Shown: positions 1 to 5,887 of the stretch, one piece after another
Position numbering within the stretch: the first letter of the stretch is position 1
Layout of the letters: each line of letters opens with the position of its first letter
DNA from: Fidelibacterota bacterium
Lineage (GTDB): Bacteria > Fidelibacterota > UBA2242
Length of the DNA: 7,950 nucleotides
Direction: 5' to 3'
NCBI GenBank assembly: GCA_003645845.1
Contig: QNCV01000108.1
Location: forward strand, 1-7,950
The notes under the pieces: generated by a model
Database searches by the model: none
What the model was told of the DNA's origin: nothing
Seen by the model: only the letters and a program-made list of their open reading frames with translations
Translations under genes and position numbers: made by a program

Positions 1-6
1 GCGTCA

Positions 7-531
7 TCAGGCGTTTTCTTCTTCCGCCGGGGGCGGTGTAAAGACACGCGTACCCAGTTCACGATCGAGCATAATCAGTCCCTGACCGGAATCGCCGATT
101 CTGGACAACGTCTGAACAACTTTTCCAACATTGTCTTCCTCTTCAACCTGCTCAGATACAAACCAGTCGAGTAGAACCTTGGCGGGATAGTCATTGACTT
201 CGATGGCGACTTTCATCAGATCATTGATTTTACCGGTAATAAATTCTTCGTGAGCAAGGGCATCCTGAAAGGCTTCCAATGGCGATTTCCAAAAGGTCTT
301 TGAAATTTCCAGGTTCTGGAGTTCGACCTTGTCTCCGCGCTCACCGATAAAATTGAAGAACTTACTGGCATGCAGCAATTCTTCTTGGGCCTGTGCGGTC
401 ATCCATTGTGCCATTCCATCAAGACCTTCGGCGACAAAATAAGAAACCATAGAGTAGTAGATATAGGCCGATTCCAATTCGTGTTTGATCTGTTCATTGA
501 GTAATTGATAAAGTTTTTGATTCAGTTTCAT
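7..531 (-). CDS. ftnA: Ferritin (bacterial non-heme ferritin, FtnA-like)
   Basis: This 174-residue cytosolic iron-storage protein oxidises Fe(II) at a ferroxidase centre and stores it as a ferric mineral in a 24-subunit shell. Visible ferroxidase ligands by alignment from memory to E. coli FtnA are Glu18 (LNEQIKHELESA), Glu51 and His54 (AQEELLHA), Glu95 (HEEF), and Gln128 and Glu131 (VSEQVEEE). The ITGKIN and NDYP segments and the SGQGL...LDRELGT ending also match the family. At 174 residues it is slightly longer than the E. coli protein, because of an acidic, proline-containing tail (PPPAEEENA). The frame stays open 11 codons upstream, but I chose the ATG at 531. It has an AAGGA ribosome site at 541-537 with 5-base spacing, and it starts two bases after the desulfoferrodoxin stop. 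The pair is therefore likely co-transcribed and translationally coupled. Bacterioferritin is excluded by the FtnA-type SEQ(V)EEE motif and by the lack of a recognisable heme-Met context. Confidence 0.95.
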   Translation of the reverse strand: MKLNQKLYQLLNEQIKHELESAYIYYSMVSYFVAEGLDGMAQWMTAQAQEELLHASKFFNFIGERGDKVELQNLEISKTFWKSPLEAFQDALAHEEFITGKINDLMKVAIEVNDYPAKVLLDWFVSEQVEEEDNVGKVVQTLSRIGDSGQGLIMLDRELGTRVFTPPPAEEENA

Positions 532-533
532 AA

Positions 534-905
534 TTATCCTTTCCATAATCCGTGGACATTGCAATATTCCCGGGCTGATACTGTTTTTGCTTCGGTTTGA
601 AAAAACGCCACCGGATCATCACCCGGTTTTAAAAATTGCCGCAGGGATTTTCCGTCGGCAATCAGCTCGATCCATTCGATAAAATGAGCATCCAGCATGG
701 GATGCAGGGCGCTCCCGACGGTCACTTTGTAACCCCCAGCGGTTTTTTCAATGACCGGCACATGTTTTTCGGTACGGGAGTCGGCCGTCTGCTCATTCTG
801 CAGGGTCATATTCTGACCGCAGCAGACGAGTGTTCCGCCGCCAACGTGTAAAACTTCGACAATGTTTCCGCATATATCGCATTTGTAAATCTGATTTTTT
901 TGCAT
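534..905 (-). CDS. dfx: Desulfoferrodoxin, class I (superoxide reductase)
   Basis: This 123-residue cytosolic enzyme reduces superoxide to hydrogen peroxide without releasing oxygen, using electrons normally supplied by rubredoxin. The N-terminal desulforedoxin domain (about residues 1-37) has the four-cysteine FeCys4 site: Cys9, Cys12, Cys28 and Cys29 (CDIC...CC). The C-terminal catalytic domain has the Fe(His)4Cys ligands: His48 in the EKHVP loop, His68 (HPM), His74 (AHF), Cys115 and His118 (CNVHG). The gate residues Glu46 and Lys47 are also present. All nine iron ligands are intact, which makes it a class I two-iron protein of normal length. The ATG at 905 has a strong AAGGGGA ribosome site at 917-911. 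It is the first gene of a minus-strand operon with ferritin. Its product, hydrogen peroxide, makes a neighbouring iron-sequestering protein logical. Regulation by an oxidative-stress or iron regulator is expected but is not proven by the sequence. Confidence 0.97.
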   Translation of the reverse strand: MQKNQIYKCDICGNIVEVLHVGGGTLVCCGQNMTLQNEQTADSRTEKHVPVIEKTAGGYKVTVGSALHPMLDAHFIEWIELIADGKSLRQFLKPGDDPVAFFQTEAKTVSAREYCNVHGLWKG

Positions 906-1127
906 GAAATTCCCCTTATATATTTACTGTCTTAGATGAATCATCACGTACGACGTTACAATATTTGGCGAATAATGATCAAGGTGTTTTCTGCATACCT
1001 TTGCCAATATTTGAAATTTGTTTGTCAAAGTCAAAATTTATTGCGGCAGTAAAATCTGCTTGACTAAAGCGGCGGAAGGATTATATTCAGGTATTAAATG
1101 CAAAAGTGAATGCGGGAAATTGAGTAT
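906..1127. promoter_or_regulatory. Divergent intergenic regulatory region (dfx-ftn / aldehyde dehydrogenase)
   Basis: This region separates the leftward dfx-ftn operon from the rightward aldehyde dehydrogenase gene and must hold both promoters. The rightward promoter is described separately. For the leftward one I see only weak candidates, such as TTGATC on the minus strand near 982-977 followed 18 bases later by TAACGT. Two dyads could be operators. One is GATGA-a-TCATC at 935-945, inside the probable dfx leader. The other is a looser inverted pair, ATATTTGGCgAA at 961-972 against TTTGCCAATAT at about 1000-1010. The stretch around 971-982 (aataatgatc) looks like half of a Fur-family box, but no full 19-bp box is seen. 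Confidence 0.5.
1060..1087 (+). promoter_or_regulatory. Sigma-70-type promoter for the aldehyde dehydrogenase gene
   Basis: The -35 element TTGACT (1060-1065) is separated by 16 bases from the -10 element TATATT (1082-1087). Each hexamer is one mismatch from consensus. Transcription would begin near 1093-1096. That leaves only about 15 bases before the ATG at 1110, with no Shine-Dalgarno site, but about 33 bases before the ATG at 1128. This favours the downstream start. Confidence 0.6.
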
Positions 1128-2645
1128 ATGAAATTTTCGGACAGGGAATTTAAATCAGCATCAGAATCTGTGAAGGAAAAGATTGCCAGGGGCAGAGAGA
1201 TCCAAGCAGAATGGGCCGGGTTACCCGTGGGAGAACGAGTTAGACACATTCAGCGAATCCAGCGCTTTATTGCCGAAAACAGCGCAACCATTGCTGAAAC
1301 AATCAGTCTTGAAAACGGGAAAGTACCGGTGGATTCGTTGGCAACGGAAGTACTGCCCGCCGCCCTGGAGGTGCATTATTATTCCAGGATGGCAAAGCGA
1401 TTTCTGAAGCCCCGGAAAATCAAATCTTCCAGTCTTTTAGTCGCTCATAAACGAAGCCGGATATACCGGAAACCTTTTGGTGTGATCGGCATTATTTCAC
1501 CGTGGAATTATCCCTTTGGAATCCCTTTTCCGGAAATCATTATGGCATTGTTGGCGGGAAATGCCGTCATTTTGAAAACCGCCGGCAATATGCCTAAGGT
1601 GACGCAGGTTTTACTGGATTGTATCGGTCGGGCGGAACTGCCTGAGGGATTGTTTCAATCAATAAATCTGCCCGGTCGGATTGCCGGAGACGGGCTTCTG
1701 GAGGGAGGCATCGATAAACTGTTTTTCACCGGTTCGGTGGAAAGCGGAAAATACCTGATGAAGAAAGCATCTGAAACATTGACGCCGCTGGTACTGGAAC
1801 TGGGTGGAAACGATGCGATGATTGTTTGTAAAGACGCGGATTTGGATCGCGCTGCGGCCGGTGCAGTCTGGGGTGGATTTTCCAGTACCGGTCAATCCTG
1901 CGGAGGAGTAGAACGCCTCTATGTTGCCGAAGAGATATTTGAAGAATTTCTCAATATGTTAAAGACAAGGGTGACGGCGATTAATACGCAAACCGATAAT
2001 CCCTATGCGTGTGAACTCGGTTCAATGACGACTGCAAAACAGCGTGAACATGTACGGAGACACGTGGAGGATGCGCTTCAAAAAGGTGCGGTAATTGCCG
2101 CCCGATCGAATATTCCGGATGACCCGACAAAATTTTATTATCCTGCCACAATTTTGATAAATGTGAATCATGAGATGGATTTGATGAAGGAGGAGACCTT
2201 TGGTCCGGTGATTGGCGTTATGCCGTTTAAAACCGAAGATGAGGCGATCCGGTTGGCGAATGATTCGCACCTGGGATTGACCGGTTCGGTCTGGTCAAAG
2301 AATCGCCGAAAAGCCATCCGCATCGGACGTCAGATTAATGCCGGCGCCATTACAATCAACGATCATTTGATGAGTCATGGCCTGCCGGAAACACCCTGGG
2401 GCGGCTTCAAGCAGAGCGGGATTGGCCGAACCCACGGAAGACTCGGTTTCGATGAAATGACACAGCCGCAGGTTGTCGTTGATGACATCTTGTCTTTTAC
2501 CAAAAATAATCTCTGGTGGGCGCCATACAACCGTCAGCAATTCGAAAGTTTGCAGGGGTTGATTAATACGTTCAAAGGCTCCGGATTTAAAAAAAGAGTA
2601 TACGGCTTTCGGGCATTCCTGAAAATTATCGGACGTATGTTTTAG
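1128..2645 (+). CDS. NAD(P)-dependent aldehyde dehydrogenase, possibly of the diapolycopene-dialdehyde / succinate-semialdehyde type
   Basis: This 505-residue ALDH-superfamily enzyme oxidises an aldehyde to a carboxylate with NAD(P)+. Numbering from the ATG at 1128, the catalytic set is complete: Asn127 (SPWNYP), the Gly-rich FTGS at 200-203, general-base Glu224 (LELGGN), nucleophile Cys258 (GQSCGG), and EExFGPV with Glu356. The loop after the cofactor lysine reads LKTAGNMP (149-156) instead of the usual LKPSExTP. The glutamate that normally contacts the NAD ribose is therefore a glycine (153). After the catalytic fold comes a C-terminal extension with NNLWWAPY (461-468) and a basic, hydrophobic end (KKRVYGFRAFLKIIGRMF), which might touch a membrane. 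Such Trp-Trp tails recall diapolycopene-dialdehyde dehydrogenase relatives; this is from memory and tentative. An alternative ATG at 1110 adds six residues but lacks a ribosome site, whereas GGGAAA at 1114-1119 precedes 1128. The substrate cannot be named, and no pathway genes are adjacent. Confidence 0.9.
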   Translation: MKFSDREFKSASESVKEKIARGREIQAEWAGLPVGERVRHIQRIQRFIAENSATIAETISLENGKVPVDSLATEVLPAALEVHYYSRMAKRFLKPRKIKSSSLLVAHKRSRIYRKPFGVIGIISPWNYPFGIPFPEIIMALLAGNAVILKTAGNMPKVTQVLLDCIGRAELPEGLFQSINLPGRIAGDGLLEGGIDKLFFTGSVESGKYLMKKASETLTPLVLELGGNDAMIVCKDADLDRAAAGAVWGGFSSTGQSCGGVERLYVAEEIFEEFLNMLKTRVTAINTQTDNPYACELGSMTTAKQREHVRRHVEDALQKGAVIAARSNIPDDPTKFYYPATILINVNHEMDLMKEETFGPVIGVMPFKTEDEAIRLANDSHLGLTGSVWSKNRRKAIRIGRQINAGAITINDHLMSHGLPETPWGGFKQSGIGRTHGRLGFDEMTQPQVVVDDILSFTKNNLWWAPYNRQQFESLQGLINTFKGSGFKKRVYGFRAFLKIIGRMF

Positions 2646-2813
2646 TTTTTTATTTTGGTTGCAGGGCGCTGCTCTGTAATGGAAAGGCCTTCCGGAGCGA
2701 ACCTTCTGGAGGAGAGGAATTTTATTGACGAAGTGCCTTTTCCCGGTGGAGCTTATGGAGGAGGTGATATTTATAAATTAATCAGGTTCCTTTTCATTGA
2801 ATAAAAACCTGAA

Positions 2814-2827
2814 AATTCTATAGAATT
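2814..2827. repeat. Perfect 14-bp palindrome upstream of the glmS promoter
   Basis: AATTCTATAGAATT is a perfect dyad. It ends three bases before the proposed -35 hexamer of the glmS-glmU-like operon. This is a position where a dimeric transcription factor could act, or where an AT-rich UP-like element could sit. Chance occurrence in AT-rich intergenic DNA is quite possible. Confidence 0.4.
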
Positions 2828-2830
2828 ATA

Positions 2831-2859
2831 TTGCCAATTTTACCCGGAATATGTATCTT
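2831..2859 (+). promoter_or_regulatory. Putative promoter of the glmS operon
   Basis: TTGCCA (2831-2836) is followed by a 17-base spacer and TATCTT (2854-2859). This is a fair sigma-70-type match with the ideal spacing. It would start transcripts near 2866 and leave a leader of about 118 bases before the glmS ATG. A nearer TATAAT at 2962-2967 is ignored because it would place the transcript start on the ribosome site. Confidence 0.4.
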
Positions 2860-2983
2860 GGAAGCATGCTGATTGATCCTGGAAAGCGCAGGGGTGTTTT
2901 TTTATTGCCCGGGCGGAGTAAATCAGATAGTAAATTAATAGAACTTACAATAGATAAATATTATAATGCTCAAGGAGAATTCG

Positions 2984-4798
2984 ATGTGTGGAATTTTTGC
3001 CTATGCTGGTAAAAAAGACTGTACGGATGTCATTATAAAGGGTTTGAAATCGCTGGAGTACCGGGGGTATGATTCCTGGGGCGTGGCTCTGAAAACCGGT
3101 ACGGGGATTACGTTAGAAAAAAATGTTGGGAAAGTGTCTCAGGTTGAGTCGCTTGAATCCGTTAATGCGAGGGTCGGAATTGGTCATACCCGCTGGGCGA
3201 CTCACGGAAATGTATCTGTCCTGAATTCCCATCCTCATACCGATTCTTCAAAGCGGGTTTATGTTGTCCACAATGGCATTATTGAAAACATCGCTGAACT
3301 AAAGAAGTATATACCCGGGGATCTGTTTTACTCCGAAACGGATACGGAAATCATCCCGAAACTGATTGCTCATTTTATGGCAGAGATGGATTTTCCGGAA
3401 GCGGTCAAGACCGTGGCTGCCTTATTAAAAGGAAATTTCGCCTTTGTGAGCATCGATCGTGATAGTGATTATTTAATCGCCGCCAGAAATGGCAGTCCCA
3501 TCGTGGCTGCGAAGAGCGGTGGAGAATTTTTTATCTCATCGGATTTGCAATCTCTGATCGCTTATACTAAGAAAGCGTTTTTCATTAACGACGGAGAAAT
3601 GGTGATATATCAACTCGATAAACAATCCCTTGTATTTTACGATTTTATTGAGAAGAGAGAGGTTCATAAAACAGCCCAGAGTTATGATCTGCAATCCGGG
3701 GATATTGAAAAGGGAAACTACAAGCATTTCATGCTTAAGGAGATTTTTGAGCAGCCCGTTCGACTTGAAAACACTTATCTGAACTATGTTGATGACTTCG
3801 ACATTGCATTTAGTGAGATGCTGAAGCCGACAATCGTTCAGAAAATAAACCGGATTGTCATTATTGCCTGCGGGACATCCTGGCATGCCGGTCTGGTTTC
3901 GGAATACTGGCTGGAATCTCTTGTCAATATTCCGGTGGAAGTGGAATATGCGTCGGAATTTCGCTATCGCAATCCGGTATTGACGGAAAATACACTGATC
4001 ATTGCAATCAGCCAGAGCGGTGAAACCGCCGATACAATTGCCGGGATAAAGGAGTCCCGGAAATTCGGAATACCAATACTTTCGATCTGCAATGTATCGG
4101 GAAGTACGATCACCCGGTTAAGCGACGCGACGGTTTTTACCAAGGCAGGTCCGGAAATTGGTGTAGCATCGACAAAGGCATTTACAACACAGCTTGAAGT
4201 GCTGTTTTTATTGGCGCTCTATCTGGCTCAGCAGAGAGGAAAATTAAGGCATAAGGACATTATAAATTATCTCAAAAATTTGAAGGATATTCCTGAAAAA
4301 ATAGAGCGGGTTCTTTCGAAAACGGATCAAATATCAACGATCATGGAAAGTCATTATGCGGTTACCAATGCGCTTTTTCTCGGCCGCGGTGTCAACTATC
4401 CGATTGCTCTGGAAGGCGCCCTGAAACTGAAAGAGATTAGCTATATTCACGCCGAAGGTTACCCGGCTGCGGAGATGAAACACGGTCCGATTGCGCTGAT
4501 CGACCGCAATATGCCGACGTTCTTTATCTGCATTCGGGATCAATCCTACGAAAAAGTTCTTTCCAATATTCAGGAAGTCAAAGCCCGTGACGGAATCGTG
4601 ATAGCCGTAGCAAATGATAATGATGAAAGGATCACGACTCTGGCAGATCATGTGATTTTCATTCCCGAAACCATTGTTGAACTCAGTCCCTTTTTGACGG
4701 TCATACCGCTTCAGATGCTGGCCTATTATATTGCCGACAAACGCGGTTGTGATATTGATAAACCCAGAAATTTAGCAAAATCCGTAACGGTGGAGTAA
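2984..4798 (+). CDS. glmS: Glutamine--fructose-6-phosphate aminotransferase (isomerizing)
   Basis: This 604-residue cytosolic enzyme makes glucosamine-6-phosphate from fructose-6-phosphate and glutamine, the entry step to UDP-GlcNAc. The start is fixed by biochemistry: Cys2 of MCGIF must become the N-terminal nucleophile. The ATG at 2984 also has AAGGAG at 2972-2977. The glutaminase domain (about 1-220) shows LEYRGYDS, HTRWATHG (68-75), SHPH, and HNGIIEN (96-102). Two SIS sugar-isomerase domains follow (about 285-420 and 455-590), with CGTS (296-299), SQSGET (343-348), GVASTKAFTTQ (393-403), EGALKLKEISY (477-487) and EMKHGP (497-502). The enzyme ends in PRNLAKSVTVE with the Schiff-base lysine at 599. 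Length is close to the 609 residues of E. coli GlmS. One oddity is Trp32 in YDSWG, where Ala is usual. It is the first gene of an operon with the GlmU-like gene. I see no glmS ribozyme in the leader. Confidence 0.98.
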   Translation: MCGIFAYAGKKDCTDVIIKGLKSLEYRGYDSWGVALKTGTGITLEKNVGKVSQVESLESVNARVGIGHTRWATHGNVSVLNSHPHTDSSKRVYVVHNGIIENIAELKKYIPGDLFYSETDTEIIPKLIAHFMAEMDFPEAVKTVAALLKGNFAFVSIDRDSDYLIAARNGSPIVAAKSGGEFFISSDLQSLIAYTKKAFFINDGEMVIYQLDKQSLVFYDFIEKREVHKTAQSYDLQSGDIEKGNYKHFMLKEIFEQPVRLENTYLNYVDDFDIAFSEMLKPTIVQKINRIVIIACGTSWHAGLVSEYWLESLVNIPVEVEYASEFRYRNPVLTENTLIIAISQSGETADTIAGIKESRKFGIPILSICNVSGSTITRLSDATVFTKAGPEIGVASTKAFTTQLEVLFLLALYLAQQRGKLRHKDIINYLKNLKDIPEKIERVLSKTDQISTIMESHYAVTNALFLGRGVNYPIALEGALKLKEISYIHAEGYPAAEMKHGPIALIDRNMPTFFICIRDQSYEKVLSNIQEVKARDGIVIAVANDNDERITTLADHVIFIPETIVELSPFLTVIPLQMLAYYIADKRGCDIDKPRNLAKSVTVE

Positions 4799-4800
4799 TT

Positions 4801-5880
4801 ATGAAAATAGCTGTATTTGAAGATCAGAAGACGATTGATCTGTTCCCGATTACACTGACACGTCCGGCATTCCAAGTACCTGTCGCCGGCTGGACGCTTG
4901 AAGATTTGTTAGAGATTTCTTTTCCCGATGATGACATTGAATATTATATCCGTGACGATATGACTGACTTCTTTAATTATTCGCCGATTAATCAGCTAAA
5001 GGAACGGGATTATGATTTGATGATAAGTGCCCGGGCGGTCCCGAGTATACAAAATATCAGGCGTCTTAAAGCAGGTAATAGTGGCCTCGATTTAATAGAC
5101 TATCCACATCATACCATTATCTGGCATAAAAGATTATTTTCCGAGAATCTGAAACAGATGGTTGGACGAGGAAAATGGACTGAATATCAGGATAATGTAT
5201 ATGTCGGTAAAAATGTTAAAATTCATGGTAATGTTCACCTTGATAGTCAGCCGGGCATTATTTTACTGGATGATGACACGGAAATTTATCCATTTACCGC
5301 CATTGAAGGTCCTGTGATGATCGGTAAGAACTGTAAAATTATGGAACATACGGTAATCAGGGACCGGGTTCATATCGGCGATGTATGTAAAATCAGGGGA
5401 GAGGTCACAGAGACGGTATTTATGAGCTATTCCAACAAACAACATTACGGATTCTTAGGGAATGCTTTTGTGGGTGAATGGGTCAATTTGGGCGCCGGTA
5501 CATGCAATTCCGACCTGAAAAATACCTACGGAGAAATCAGAGTAAAAAAAGGTGATCGGAAAATAAACAGCGGGGAACAGTTTCTGGGTTGTGTCATCGG
5601 TGATTTTTCTAAAACGGCAATAAATACATCAATTTTTACCGGAAAGACCGTCGGTGTTAGTAGCTATCTGTACGGATTTGTCGATGAAGATGTTCCATCC
5701 TTTGTCAGTTATATGAAGTATCTGAATTGCGGCAGTTTCATATTTAAGCTTGAAAAGGCGATTGAGACTCAAGGTCGGATGTATTCCCGGCGCAATCGTA
5801 AGCAGACACCGCGGGATGAGCGATTGCTTCAACACGTATTTGATATAACGAGTGTTGAACGGAATCGGTATATCGGTTAA
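4801..5880 (+). CDS. GlmU-like protein: glucosamine-1-phosphate N-acetyltransferase with a non-canonical N-terminal nucleotidyltransferase-like domain
   Basis: This 359-residue protein resembles the alternative GlmU family known from Bacteroidetes (the TIGR03991 type, recognised from memory). The N-terminal part begins MKIAVFEDQ...LFPITLTRPAF (1-24), a hallmark of that family. It lacks the classical GxGTRM...PK pyrophosphorylase loop. From about residue 131 to 295 it is a left-handed beta-helix of hexapeptide repeats, with the block SNKQHYGFLGNAFVGEW (211-227) followed by NLGAGTCNSDLKN. His215 aligns with the catalytic acetyltransferase His363 of E. coli GlmU (SKxxHLxYLGDA). The likely pathway role is acetylation of GlcN-1-P and probably uridylylation to UDP-GlcNAc; the second activity is inference. 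The ATG follows the glmS stop by two bases, and GGAG at 4792-4795 lies in the last codons of glmS, so translation is coupled. A basic C-terminal tail (328-345) follows the helix. GlmM is not in the window. Confidence 0.85.
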   Translation: MKIAVFEDQKTIDLFPITLTRPAFQVPVAGWTLEDLLEISFPDDDIEYYIRDDMTDFFNYSPINQLKERDYDLMISARAVPSIQNIRRLKAGNSGLDLIDYPHHTIIWHKRLFSENLKQMVGRGKWTEYQDNVYVGKNVKIHGNVHLDSQPGIILLDDDTEIYPFTAIEGPVMIGKNCKIMEHTVIRDRVHIGDVCKIRGEVTETVFMSYSNKQHYGFLGNAFVGEWVNLGAGTCNSDLKNTYGEIRVKKGDRKINSGEQFLGCVIGDFSKTAINTSIFTGKTVGVSSYLYGFVDEDVPSFVSYMKYLNCGSFIFKLEKAIETQGRMYSRRNRKQTPRDERLLQHVFDITSVERNRYIG

Positions 5881-5887
5881 AATAATA

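Larger units (their letters stand above)
2646..2983. other. 338-base intergenic stretch and glmS leader
   Basis: I can support no gene here with confidence. The left part (2646-2804) is more GC-rich and stays open in the aldehyde dehydrogenase reading frame after its TAG. It includes an ATG at 2679 that would give a 41-residue peptide without a ribosome site. It also holds a direct repeat, CCTTCCGGAG (2688-2697) and CCTTCTGGAG (2702-2711), spaced 14 bases apart. The right part holds a palindrome, a promoter and an untranslated leader of about 120 bases. A weak 4-bp hairpin at 2878-2892 (CCTG/CAGG) is followed within four bases by seven Ts (2897-2903), which could be a poor terminator or attenuator. 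No strong intrinsic terminator follows the aldehyde dehydrogenase gene. Confidence 0.5.

Noticed and set aside
636..851. 71-codon plus-strand open frame opposite desulfoferrodoxin
   Set aside because: It is a shadow of a gene with all nine iron ligands intact, and it has no ribosome site or family resemblance.
2661..2672. GCAG-GGCG-CTGC hairpin after the aldehyde dehydrogenase as a terminator
   Set aside because: The stem is only 4 bp and no T-tract follows it on either strand.
2962..2967. Perfect TATAAT as a glmS promoter -10 box
   Set aside because: Transcription would start on or next to the AAGGAG ribosome site, and no -35 hexamer lies 16-18 bases upstream.
2860..2983. glmS ribozyme/riboswitch in the glmS leader
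   Set aside because: The only similarity is a short AAGCGC near 2884. The conserved core that normally follows (AGCGCCxGRACU and the pseudoknot partners) is not visible.
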